Source: Candidatus Micrarchaeota archaeon CG1_02_51_15 | Lineage (GTDB): Archaea > Micrarchaeota > Micrarchaeia > Norongarragalinales > UBA8480 | DNA length: 37,497 nucleotides | Direction: 5' to 3' | NCBI GenBank assembly: GCA_001871495.1 | Contig: MNVG01000019.1 | Coordinates: 1-37,497, forward strand | The notes under the pieces: model-generated | Databases searched by the model: none | What the model saw: only the letters and a program-made list of their open reading frames with translations | Told to the model about the DNA's origin: nothing | Program-made: the position numbers and the translations under genes | Shown here: positions 20,001 through 28,800 of the stretch, piece after piece | Position numbering within the stretch: position 1 is the stretch's first letter | Layout: every line of letters begins with the position of its first letter

Positions 20001-21252
20001 CAGCTCGACCACTATCGGCGGCGCAACCTACCGCGCGCTGCAAGCGCCCTTCCGCGCAGCCGACACTGCAATCAGGCACGCAATAGACACGCCCAACGTC
20101 GACTACGCCTTCCCCTACCTCAAATGGACGGCAGTTGAAGGCAACACGCCCGCACACTACACAATAGCATTCTCGGACGCCCCCAACCTTGCGGTGCTAA
20201 ACAAGTTCAAACTCGTTGCTGCTCCTGCAACCGCTGGAACGGAAACCCAAGACGCCCTCGAGATTGCGGCTCACTTAAACGGGCTCCGCGCAATGTCTGC
20301 AAACGCACGGTTATCCGACGAAGACGCGTTGAGAGTAAAAAGCGCTACTAACACGGAGTTGACTGCACCAACGTGGGCAATAACCGGCGGAAACCCGTTT
20401 GTTTACGTAAAATTCTACTCCGAAAGAAGCCACGACTACCTGAACGTAACAATCAACAATTCAAACTTGGCCAATGTAGCCAAGAACCTGCTTGCCTTCT
20501 ACGCCGACGAAAAAAGAAGCGCAACCGGCCTTGAAGAGTGCACTATAACATTCAAACCAGACGACCCCCGCGAGGTCGTAGCCAGCTGCCCAACGACTCC
20601 CGAACTCGTAGACGAAACTCAAGAACCTCCAGAAGAAGCAGAAGAAGCAACACAAGGAGAAGAGGCATCCGATGCTGAACCGGCTGTTCCGCCTGCGGTC
20701 GAAGCTTCGGTTCCTGCACCACCAGCGACGCCAACGGGGGGGGTAACTAGCGTTTATCAAATTGCAACGCAAGCAAACATTGACCGGATTTGTACCTCGA
20801 ACCAGGTTTGCTATGGATTATCCGTTCCTTCGGACTGCATAAATACTTGCGGCAGTAATCTTCCAGCAGGAATGCAGGCAAGCAATATCGTTGAGGAATG
20901 CACTCTGCGTTGTGCAGCACGCGCGACTACAAATGAAAGAATGGCTTGCGCAGTGCGCTGTAATTTACTCGCCAGCCCGGTTCCAACCTGCAGCCTTACT
21001 TCAACTACTACTGCCAACCAATATACTATTACCTTAAACCCTGCTCAACCGGCTACTGCGAACAGGAGAGAATTAGTGCAGACAACAACCACGAACACGG
21101 TCATAGCCACGCTTGGCACGACCAACACCGTCGCTTTAACCGGTTACACCGCCACAACTCCGGTTTACCTTCGGTTCGTGCGTGCAACAACAAGTCCTAC
21201 GCCACAAGATTACGCTGCCAGGGTATTGCAGTGCGTCCTTAGTAATAGCTGA
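14005..21252 (+). CDS. Giant cell-surface protein 2 (anchored, multi-Ig/carboxypeptidase-regulatory repeats)
   Basis: A 2415-aa protein from ATG 14005; in-frame GTG 13996 and TTG 13972 are alternatives. The leader ends ESRGLPSFPF (Gly47), then a transmembrane helix at about 51-71. At least five carboxypeptidase-regulatory-like repeats follow to about residue 640, then the domain shared with the other giants (FVRVGDLQNAAEE) and a Big-like domain with acidic loop DNGLDGYY. A cupredoxin-like segment (VSFQNQDSLAHAF, then GTFTKAGLFKCKLENG) lies near residues 1240-1295, and a Tyr/Gln/Asn-rich linker at about 1370-1440. An acidic run DEEEEEIEEGEEEH lies near 1850. A Glu/Pro linker ends at a run of eight G bases (20736-20743), followed by a 169-aa tail with CxxxC pairs (CINTC, CTLRC, CAVRC). 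There is no C-terminal anchor. It is probably extracellular; the function is inferred only from the architecture. Confidence 0.85.
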   Translation: MAEGKEGFLRSAYFGLEDRYYSLIDFLNDKLHLPVVDFFVNPIESRGLPSFPFFAALCLLIVGAVAFFVFPSFGVWGATTSLEVQVLSGTTPIDGADVALWRDGNSFASVKTRDGTALFSEVPLQGDYSIRVSKTGFETLVQEVVLSGEAASLTASLRALAVPSATPRPAFNFIVNVADSAGTPVSGALVSYSSPSAGGDSGRRITDATGQAVLALSKQDQILMLSVSADGFVDGSKAVQSRQAYAYLTLLSASETRFQDNGDSSDTTSGDYNDYSLPVAVDVRVFVKDQQDNPVPCTVTLYDSDTGEALDSDRQSSGAFNFPSRVYSGSYVYVLVQPDDSEAFLEYTSGEQQAIAGTTMEFEVALEEKTIASSRDISVIVKDEEGNGVSYAAVELFSDSTNSKISSTSTDSEGNASFSISSDVELSSFYATAFAEDFLPSNIIVSSSSVTLVLKRVLAGNNAAFEAEVSNLDKQAVSGAKTVLYDENGRFFGAPVVESDLNGFAQFHQMPVNKQLRAKAKYRSQVGSSDIFVLSAADEERVVPIILSQATGSIKFVVKDIATLLPIGGASVQLQVDGEKHGSCTTSDGRCAIDSADAGKEFTARIIAPGYAVLSSESFAVSAEATLEKTFFLVPSSLANQTRVFLTQVTDEQDNDVTANEVLGKAGYYNFKIVASFPLSTERQGVFVRVGDLQNAAEEKTVLTSVDYSPSEIAQSIIAKGTSYKETLDASTDLLSSPESGAEFKWAYVEYDGLVGSAELSAKVFVKPTAKQQDDQVKVYYRAWTRIAGVFDRSPLDDVLSTNERSQGRDSLYAKSNAKTYGVSDGKYYCNPSGTACVAISFSTLNNPIGIPSPFKSTLGERFRINYEVRSFAPIEASQAFVRIASLEQLLRFGAFDGQGNLVRTTDYDARILLGSRGPTFSGSLEAEGIAPAALARLQVEFGDARGPIFTTADPFAIIEGKGRLLITELSPSTFETGKKKDLRIRILSGTQIPITNARISLEENDDSVDGAPFAGEPPAPIVGDNSEDNGLDGYYKISKIRTKSPGVFTLRVRRDGYAETTEELTSTTTEFLSFTPDEGIEAECKGTQTTIENILDTSLDVIATVGPGETDAPCAEITGIGVSKTSSDAGETAYSIKKLGAGKTKRLRIIPSAPGDCTVSFSSRDARTSANYYIEYEVSNLCNEYASNTTASLNATISTKEYFYAKDGVWYDYSGGSNPARVLVNATEVNEDGSEAVNVSVSFQNQDSLAHAFQCKNRVGRVVFQATTEQFTPGAVVIGTFTKAGLFKCKLENGNEARLKIKSLCPHHSWSYYSGFLAACLVREGLLRNTPVGDIVNYGASAWEVAASIPYHLDAAAGFRPLTATQAQASYSQIQTQFQNPQANVQAGSYYNPNQQQGYNQYPQNQPYSQTPVQQGTGYQAVTQAAYSTPSNSQQYIAETSTTCTPVSGGTRCIIKINPAMRFGGAAIAIDNVNTNYLQYLRVEQVNQRFEATTAEGTVSRGNANECFQFLDLDSGSSRIGTSLGQAVQSAGIPAQVPLARSFAFLFNPEDNDDCINYVYENGKLYAEPAFTSGTWVLMTGVGSSHRITLEVQRMTDADDPAAPYYVMAVPAAGKVSYRSQTQNSIEPVFIVNNIAGKDITVEGSFLDEDGQQLTETTLGGRGNDRAAVFLQPLAMQAPSSTGETTPVIPLTLTRIGTQELTTSEDSPNQNRLTLATAERVATTPASSALLNYDVIGSVGKVTNPSDATAANSISLPALQCSGTFFCKASDAQNAYNDFKNDAETSIGTAYSYVPFVYRRSMGGGLDQAFETCIGVLGNEMIADRASEALCKTFFKACNSDAYDEEEEEIEEGEEEHLDWSAIGASAGNALKTTFCQGTQMGQNLQAMESMFGDQRTREVLRQALGRVLNAGNFRTPELRPLLNIQERTPYFFNIIKTAEPVNGDADVGRGIKLVEVSVNPDEINQLLQSQVRGRDEDLTIVYEERGLFAPRARTSGSSSTTIGGATYRALQAPFRAADTAIRHAIDTPNVDYAFPYLKWTAVEGNTPAHYTIAFSDAPNLAVLNKFKLVAAPATAGTETQDALEIAAHLNGLRAMSANARLSDEDALRVKSATNTELTAPTWAITGGNPFVYVKFYSERSHDYLNVTINNSNLANVAKNLLAFYADEKRSATGLEECTITFKPDDPREVVASCPTTPELVDETQEPPEEAEEATQGEEASDAEPAVPPAVEASVPAPPATPTGGVTSVYQIATQANIDRICTSNQVCYGLSVPSDCINTCGSNLPAGMQASNIVEECTLRCAARATTNERMACAVRCNLLASPVPTCSLTSTTTANQYTITLNPAQPATANRRELVQTTTTNTVIATLGTTNTVALTGYTATTPVYLRFVRATTSPTPQDYAARVLQCVLSNS
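20736..20743 (+). repeat. G8 homopolymer, possible phase-variation tract
   Basis: Eight consecutive G bases inside giant gene 2, read ACG GGG GGG GTA. It lies at the border between a Glu/Pro-rich linker and the Cys-rich tail. With seven G the next codon is TAA; with nine G the reading is GGT AAC TAG. Both slips therefore remove the tail almost immediately. Confidence 0.6.
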
Positions 21253-21271
21253 ACTAGGAGCGCCACTTGTG

Positions 21272-21321
21272 AGGCAGTATTAATCTGCCTGCCTTCGCAA
21301 GGCGGTTGAAAAGAGGTCAAC
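21272..21321. terminator. Hairpin cluster between convergent genes
   Basis: Three adjacent short inverted repeats follow the giant gene 2 stop: AGGCAG/CTGCCT with a 7-nt loop (21272-21290), GCCTT/AAGGC with a 3-nt loop (21291-21303) and GTTGA/TCAAC with a 7-nt loop (21305-21321). They lie in the 97-bp gap before the convergent AbiEii stop. They could serve as bidirectional terminators or protect mRNA ends. Archaea do not usually need hairpins to terminate, so this call is tentative. Confidence 0.35.
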
Positions 21322-21349
21322 GACGCCGAACGGGTTTTATTACGTGCGG

Positions 21350-22108
21350 TCAGGCCGTCTCCGTGATTTTCGCTTGTTTTTTTACTTCTTTTGCTACGGC
21401 GCCGTATTCGAGGTAGTTGGGGGTTAGGGCGGTGATTTCTTTTTTCCAGATTTTTTCCAGCGCGTCTACCCGCTTCGCGAATTCCTTGAAGTCGAAAGAC
21501 GTGGAGTAAAAAGAGAGTTTGGCGTCAACCGTCTTCTTGTCGGGCGGGCTGTTGCGGTGCAGTAGGAAGTACAAGTCGAACAAGTCCCGCGCCGAACTGC
21601 GGGTTATTATCGCCCTGATTTTTTCAGCCGTGATTTCGCGCTCATCCATTGCCCGTATGGAGTAAGGAAGGAGGTCGGGGTACGACGGGGTTATTGTTGT
21701 AGGCACGGGTTTGAAAAGCGTTTTTTCGCGTTTGCTGAAGTCAAAAGTTATGGTTGCTTCGCTTATTGCGGCTCCGTTGTATAGCGGGCCGCGTGCTCTG
21801 AGTTTGACTGAAGTGGAGTTGGCCCCGTTTTTTTCGGCGTGCGAACGGACTGAAAACCCGGCTGAGTTAAGGAATGCTGCAAGCGAATCAAAGTCGGGTT
21901 CCTTGGAGTCGTCGAGCGTGAAGTCCAAGTCTTCAGAGTAGCGGGGCAGGTTGAACGCCTTTTGCAGGCAGGTGCCGCCTTTGAACACGCCTGAAAAACC
22001 GGATTGCGACAGGAACCGCAGGCTCCAGTGTTGCAGGTAATCCTTCTCTTTTTGCGAGAGGTTAAACCCGGGCGGCCCGAATTTATTCAAGTCTTTCCGA
22101 TCCAGCAT
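21350..22108 (-). CDS. abiEii: AbiEii/AbiGii-type nucleotidyltransferase toxin
   Basis: A 252-aa protein with the AbiEii fold signature: VFKGGTCLQKAFNLPRYSED at residues 41-60 followed by LDF, giving GGT (44-46) and the catalytic SEDLD (58-62). A later conserved element EITAEKIRAIITRSSARDLFDLYFLL carries the usual K...R...RD..D residues. Family toxins are nucleotidyltransferases; some modify tRNA 3' ends and arrest growth, causing abortive infection when the antitoxin fails. The gene overlaps the upstream antitoxin gene by 26 nt, so the two are translationally coupled. The pair is on the minus strand between two giant plus-strand genes. The family is secure; the target of this toxin cannot be read from sequence. 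Confidence 0.9.
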   Translation of the reverse strand: MLDRKDLNKFGPPGFNLSQKEKDYLQHWSLRFLSQSGFSGVFKGGTCLQKAFNLPRYSEDLDFTLDDSKEPDFDSLAAFLNSAGFSVRSHAEKNGANSTSVKLRARGPLYNGAAISEATITFDFSKREKTLFKPVPTTITPSYPDLLPYSIRAMDEREITAEKIRAIITRSSARDLFDLYFLLHRNSPPDKKTVDAKLSFYSTSFDFKEFAKRVDALEKIWKKEITALTPNYLEYGAVAKEVKKQAKITETA

Positions 22109-22676
22109 TCTTAATCACCTTTTTCAGGCGGGCTAACGCCCGGCCGGAACAAGCCTTGCGCACTTGCTCTGTGTCTATCGACGGCAACGCTTCTTTAAGC
22201 ACTATCTCAGAACAGGCGCGGGGAACGTTGATGCAGTCGGCAAACGCCTTTTCAGCAGAAGCCAACAGTACGCCGTCCCGCTTTTCGAAACCCGTAAACC
22301 GGCTTACTTTGTACTCTTTCACGTCCGTGTTTGAAACAGAGTATTTTTTTGAGTTTCTTGCTACTGCGAGTTGTACGAACCGCGGGATTTGCGTAGTCAA
22401 GCCATGCGCGTACAACGCGGAGTGAAACGATAAGTAGGCGGGTGCGGAAATCTCGCAAGCGATTGCATCCGGCAATGCGTCGGCAAACGCCCACCACCCG
22501 CGTTTTACCAAAACCAACTCCCCCTTGTTTTTCAAACGGTGCAGCGCAAGCCTCGCGTATCCCTTCCTCCCTGCAAGCGCGGCGTACTCTCGGGAACGGA
22601 ACGCGCTGCGGCCCGCCTTTCGAAATTCATTCAAAACCAAATCTATTACATCACTTTTGATTTGTTTCGTTATCAT
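22083..22676 (-). CDS. abiEi: AbiEi-type antitoxin / transcriptional regulator
   Basis: A 197-aa protein with an N-terminal winged helix (about residues 1-60, with LVLNEFRKAGRSAFRSREYA and a wing LVLVKRGWWAF) followed by the AbiEi core EISAPAYLSFHSALYAHGL near residues 75-95. In the characterised systems AbiEi neutralises AbiEii without stable protein contact (type IV toxin-antitoxin) and represses its own promoter by binding inverted repeats. Consistent with that, an 8-bp inverted repeat covers the start codon of this gene. The start is supported by a TATA-like box about 20 bp upstream, implying a leaderless mRNA. The toxin gene follows with a 26-nt overlap. Confidence 0.88.
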   Translation of the reverse strand: MITKQIKSDVIDLVLNEFRKAGRSAFRSREYAALAGRKGYARLALHRLKNKGELVLVKRGWWAFADALPDAIACEISAPAYLSFHSALYAHGLTTQIPRFVQLAVARNSKKYSVSNTDVKEYKVSRFTGFEKRDGVLLASAEKAFADCINVPRACSEIVLKEALPSIDTEQVRKACSGRALARLKKVIKNAGSERLE

Positions 22677-22700
22677 AAATGATAACTAATTGATATAAAA
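22669..22700 (-). promoter_or_regulatory. AbiE promoter with operator-like palindrome
   Basis: The palindrome GTTATCAT-AA-ATGATAAC (22669-22686, perfect 8-bp arms with a 2-bp spacer) overlaps the antitoxin start codon. Next to it at 22693-22700 is a TATA-like box that reads TTTTATAT on the minus strand. A repressor bound to the palindrome would cover the transcript start, which fits AbiEi autoregulation. Confidence 0.6.
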
Positions 22701-22844
22701 GCGTTGCGTGAGCTTGGTTTTGGTTCAGGTTAGGGTAACGCCCGGGCCGTAACGTGCTGTTGCAACAAAATCCACTGTTTTGTAGACTTTGATCACCGAT
22801 GCGGTTTGAACTGGCTCGTAAGAGGGCGGGCTTCCGAGTACGGC

Positions 22845-22852
22845 TTTAAATA
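22845..22852 (+). promoter_or_regulatory. TATA-like box of giant surface protein 3 gene
   Basis: TTTAAATA lies about 38 bp upstream of the GTG at 22887 and is followed by a T6 run. A second element TATATAG directly precedes the GTG and may mark the transcript start, as in the other two giant genes. The rest of the divergent gap 22701-22844 shows nothing I recognise. Confidence 0.4.
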
Positions 22853-22886
22853 GTGTTTTTTCCTTATTTGGTGCGGGTAGTATATA

Positions 22887-25800
22887 GTGGGTTTTGACGA
22901 GTTTGCAGCAGGTTTCCAAGAAAAGTGGGAGTCCTTCCTCGAGTCGTGCGACGAAAAAGGAATTCCACTAAGAGGTTTCTGTGAAGGACTTGAAGAACGC
23001 GGCATTCCCGCGCTACCGTTTTTTGCAGCAATTGTATTCATACTGGTTCTCGGAGCGCTGTGGTTCTCAGTAGTAGGACCTGTTCTAATGCCCACGTTGA
23101 CGTCAACTTCGTTGAACGTGCGCGTGCTCAACGAGGCGGGCGAACCCATTTCCGGCGCGGTTGTCGCACTGCGTGCAAGCGGCACGCAAATCGATTCGCA
23201 GACTGCCGACGATAACGGCAGGGTTTCGTTTGCTTCAGTGCCTGCAGGCCCTGTTGTTATTGAAGCAAGTGCGGGCGCGGATTACGAGAGTAAAACCGAT
23301 TCTTTTGCAGTCGAAGCAGGCAAGCCTAAGAGCACGTCGCTTCGTTTGATTAAGCAAGTGCGGCTGCGAGTTTCGCTGCGCATTCAAGTGGACGGGCCTG
23401 CTGCGGCCAATGTTTCGCTGTGGACTGAAAACAAGCAGGAGTTTGTTGAAACAAAGTTCGGTTCGATTGTTGCTTTCGACGTTGATGCGAATAATAATTA
23501 CGTTGTTTTAGTGCAGGCCCCGGGTTACCGCGATGAAGAGAAGCTGATTCAAGTTGGTTTAGCCAACACGATGCCGATGGTGATTCGGTTGTGGAAGTTG
23601 GGTGAATCCGCGTCGTCGAACTTGCACGTCATAGTAAGGGATTCGGCGGAAATGGAGGGCAAGGTTATTGAGAACGCGTCGGTGGAAGTGCGTTTGAACG
23701 GCACGGACGCGGTTTTGGCGACTCTTTCGACTGACGGCGACGGCGCAACCGAGGTTGTCGACGTTCCTACCGGTTCTGCGTTCAGCGTTTTTGCCAAAGC
23801 AGACGGTTTTCTTTCCAAGACAGTCGGGTCGCTTGTTGCAGAAACAGGGAGCAACTACGTTACGGTTCGCTTGGCGAAGAAAACCGCGGATAATTCAAAG
23901 TCGGTTTCAATAAGCGTGGTTGATTCAAGCGGAACTTTCGTTGAAAGCCCGTCGATTGCATTGTATTGCGGAGTGCCGTTTGTCAAGAAAGACGATGCGA
24001 CTCCGTTTTCCGGAGTGACGTCTTTCGACGTTGGAGAAGGCGAGAGTTGCGTGGTTACCGCGTTTAAAGACGGGTTTTTAGCTGCCTCGCGAGGGGTTGC
24101 AAACCAAGGGGAGTACACCATTGCGTTGCAGAACCCGACTTCACTTAATTCAGGCAAGCTTTCGGTTGCGGCAGTTGATTCAATGGGCTCGCCTGTTCCT
24201 GCGGCAATGGTTTCATTGTTTTACGCAAGCGGCTATCCGACTGGGATTCCCGAGCAGCGATCGGGCTTGGATGGAAAAACGGTTTTCAACCGCGTTGCAA
24301 ACGGGAAGTATGAAGTGCGCGCGTCTTACGGAAACAAGTTCGGTTACGTCAACACGGACGTTACGGCTGGCAGCGAGGGTTCGGTTCAAGTTACGTTGTT
24401 GCCGCTGAAAGCAACGTTGAACTTCGAGGCAGTTGATTATTACTCGAATGCAGCAATTGCAAATGCGTTGGTTTCTTTGACTGATTCAACAAGCAATTCA
24501 GTTAACTGCACCACTGATTATGCGGGAAGGTGCGCACTGCAAGCAGCCGAAGGGAAGGTGAGTTACGTTGTTTCAACAGGCAATTACGGAAGCTACTCTG
24601 CCGAAACAACGGTTACTGGCGGCGCATCTTCCAATGAGTCAGTGCGCTTGGTGAGCGCGTCTGTTGCCGCTTCGGTAAAGCTTGTTTTCTTGGGGGTTTT
24701 CGATTCGAACGGCAAGAAGGTTTCAGCGCTTTCACCGGCGTCGGTTTACTCTGCAAAGTACTTGATTCGCGCGCCTCAAGCTGCTTTTGAAAGCGCAGAA
24801 GCATTTGTCTTACTGGGCCAACAGCAGGCAATTACGGAAAACGACGTTGCGGAAATAATCGATTACTACGCGCCGGATGCTTCGTTGGTTGAAGGAGGAG
24901 CAGACTTTTCGTCAGCGGCGTATGAAGAAGAAGAGGCGCTTGCAAGTGAAACGCCGGTTCCCACTCCGTTGTCGGTTGAAGTGCTTACGGACTCGAAAGA
25001 AATTGCTTCAAGCGCAACAGGCGGGGTTCCGGTTCTTCCTTCTACAGTAGGCACTTCACAGTCGTTGAACAACGAGGGCTACAAGTGGGCGCGTTTTCGC
25101 TTCGGTTACTTCAACGGCTCCAAGGAACTGCGCGTGGTGTTCCGCACTAAAGCCGTTGCGTCGGCAAGCGTTTTGCTGAGCCACCGCAGCGCGTTCAAAA
25201 CCGCGTCGGGAATCCTACGCGACCCTGAAGACACGATTGCCGGCGTTTCCAAGCCCGAGTTGCTTGCGCGAACAGTGCAATCGGGTTTGTTTGAAGTCAA
25301 TTTCCAAGGCGATTGCGCAGACGGATTGTGCGTCCAAGCATTCCTTGAAGGAGTGAATGGAAAAAGCGGTGAGTTGCTTGAAGCAATTGTTCCCGAAGAA
25401 CTTTCCTTAAACGTAAAACTATTGTCTTCAACAGGGACAGTGGCATTGGCGCTTTCAACCGAAGGCAATGCACTGCAGTTGATTGAAGCAAGGTTCGGAA
25501 CAACCCGGGTTGCATCCAGGCCAAGTCAAGAAGGCGTGCAGGAACTTTCGCTCGACCGCCTTGCAAGCGGAAGCGAAGCAGTGTTTAAAGTAAAGGCAAA
25601 AACTTTTGCGCAAGACGCGATACTGCAACTGGAAGCAACTTCAGGTGACGGCGCAATTGAAAAAACTTTTTCAGTCCGCGTGGTAAACCCACGCAACAAC
25701 CTTAAAGTCGTTGCAAGGCCGCTTGCACTAAAGGCGCTTGAATCAAACAAAGTAACGTTTATAGTAAACGACGCGTTCGACCAGCCTGTTTCAGGCGCGA

Positions 25801-28800
25801 GGATCGTACTGGGCTCTGAAGACGACGAGCTGGGACTCCAGTTGGAAGCAACCGCGTCCGAAAACACTGAAGGAACTTACTTTATTGACGGCGTCGAACC
25901 AGCCAAAGTAGGCGAAGCGGAATACGGCATAACAGTTGAAGGGTTCAAGACCGTCCGCGGAACGATTCCCATTGTAACCCAACGCATTTTCTCAATAGAA
26001 CCTAACTCGCTAAGCGTTTCGGCTTCATTGGAAGACAACGAACCTGCCGAATTAACGTTAACCAACTTGCTCGACAACGACGCGCGCGTATCAATACAAG
26101 TAATGCCGGACTCCACTCCACAGTACACTGAATTAGTGGTGGACGAACCGGCATTCACTTTAACTGCAAAGCAAGAGAAGATAGTGAACTTGCGCGCACT
26201 GGTCTCCAACGCGGTCTTGACAGTTGCGCTCAAACAAAACACGCTGTCGGAAAGAGTCAACGGGCGAGTGCACGTCATTGCCCGCTTGGGAGAAACCACG
26301 CAGGAAGCCGACCTGCGTTTTTCCGCATCCACTTCAATAACCCAACAAGCGCTTGCCGAACTCGTCGAGTTCTCGGACGAAGAACTCGAGTTCTCGATAA
26401 ACCCGCCCCGCGAAAGCCGCAAGACATCGTCAGTTAATATTACCAACAACGCCCGCCACCCTGTTCTAATCAACCAGCAGTCAAGCGAACGCAACGTCCG
26501 CATCACTCCCTTGTCCGCGCAACTGGCGCCCGGCGAAACCAAGGAATTCACCGTAACCGCTTCATTGCCCCGCGAGTCAACAAGCGACCGCTGCATCGTC
26601 AACGACGTAAGCCAGTCAGTTGACTTGGAATTCAGAATCGCAATGCAATCCGTTTCCTTTACTAAAGTCGTAAAAGCCGACGTGGAAATAGCAGCTTCTT
26701 CAAGGTGCTACTTGTCCGATGGGCTTTCCTTCACCTTGCCGGTTCCCGTAATATTCAAGTTCCCAACCGGAACGGTAATCCGCGGCCAGCCTGCTGACGA
26801 CGGCTCCATTCCCGTGCTATTGCCTTCAAGCGACAAAATCGTTTTCTACGAAGGCACTTCGCTATACGGCGGCAACGCGGCTTTGCGCAGCCAAAACCCC
26901 AGTGCTTTAGACACCTACCCGTACGGAAACTCGCCTTACTACTCGTCCGCCGCAACCTCTTCATACTACCGCGACCCCTCGCTCTACTCGCCGACTGCCT
27001 CGTTCGAACAATCGACTGCAGTCAACCAACAACAAGCGGTTGTTCCTGCAGGCGTGCAGTTCGTAATGTCCTCGCGCTTCGCCTCCTCCGTAACCCCGCA
27101 AACGCCGTTGGCAGGCTCCAGCAGCAACGTAATAATCCGCTTCCCAACCGTAGTCTTCTTGCAACTTCCGTCTGATGCCGAACAAACCCAGGACGCTGCA
27201 GGAACGCGGGTAAACCTCCGCAACGCATACATAATACTGCCGCCAAACACTCCGATACTCCAAGCGCCGGGAATGGGAGTAATAGTCCAAATTCCACCCA
27301 ACACGCCAGTTGCATTCGGCCGCACCGGAAGCGAACTGGGCTCAATGGAATTGAATTACGACGAGGAAATGCTACTGCAATTGCCTACTGACGCCCGCGC
27401 TTACCAGGCCGGCGGCGGAATCCATGCAGACTTCACTTCCTGCACGCGCCTGACAATCCGCTCAGTGCGCGGCCGCACGTCCAACACTCTTCCCGCAGCG
27501 CGTTCAGTCGACGTCCAAGGCGCAACACTTGAAGGAACCGGAAGAACGGCAGTAATCCGCATTCCCCCGTCTTCGGTTTCCAACATCCGCTTGGGCACCT
27601 GCCTTGATTCGACCAACCCCGACGACCAAATGTTTTCCATGCGAACAGACCGGCCTACCACCATAATACTGCCTCCAGGCTACGACGGGCCAACCCGAAG
27701 GTTCAGAGTAGACTTCGACTCCTGCCAGCCAATAGACGTGCGTGGAGGAATGAGGACGGAAATATCTTCAGTTCGTCGCATAGTGTTTCCCGAAAGTAGC
27801 CGCGGGCAAGCAATAGAACAACCCGACGGTTCCAGCGTGTGGCAAGCGACAATCCCCGCAGGCGAAGAATGGGCAATACTACCTTGCGACGCAAGCGGAA
27901 CCGTAACCGTCTCGACAACCGGCGAATACCTTTCAGGCACGCCCACCGCCCTCGCGTTCAACCTTGACGACAGCACTAACGGACGTAGCCAGGACAAAGA
28001 CTTTTGTCTCGTCAACTCAGGCACTTCCCCGCTTTACCCTGCTCAAGGCGAGCACTACGCGGAAACCATTTCAGCAGCACTAGACCAAGAGACTTTCTCG
28101 CAGTTGATCCAGCGCGAAAACATTTACTTCAGCAACCAACTAGTCGGAACCCCGGCCAACCTTGCTTTGGAAACAGGCAGCCGCTGCAACCGACTCAAAA
28201 TACGCGCGAGCCTATCAGGCATGAGCTCGGACTGGGTGGACGGCAACGGCTGCGTAACCCGCGAGGGGACAATCACAGGCTCGATTACCTTCAGCGCAAC
28301 AGACCGCCGCAACTGGCAAGGAAGCTTCACGCTGCCAGTAACAATACGAATCGCGCGCTCGCAAAACGGATGCTTCTACGACCGCATTTTCGACACCGAA
28401 AACGCATTGCACGGCGCATTCGTCAACTACGACAACGAATACCCCAACGAACGAACCGGCGAAAACATGAAATTCTCATTCAAATCACCAGGCCACTACC
28501 GCTACATTAGCGTGGTAAACAACCTCCTCCAACCCGCAACCATTACCGCCGAAGGCGACGCGCCAATGGAATGTGAAATGCCCTCCGAACTCGAACAAGG
28601 CCAAGCAGCGCTAGTACGCTGCACTGCAACAGTCGAAGGCGAAGGAGACTACGCGATAATCTTTACCCCGGAGGACAGTGACGAACCGATTGAAAAAATC
28701 GTGCGCGTAATAGTCTACCCCACGCCTGCAACAGCAGAAGCGCGTGCTCTCTACTCGCAATCGCCAGTCGGAGAACTGGCGCCAAACCCGTCTACAGCAA

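Noticed and set aside
22725-22919. Minus-strand frame of 64 codons over the giant gene 3 promoter, with a plausible-looking C-terminus
   Set aside because: It overlaps the start of the well-supported giant gene and has no family or promoter. A gene remnant cannot be excluded, but the support is too thin.
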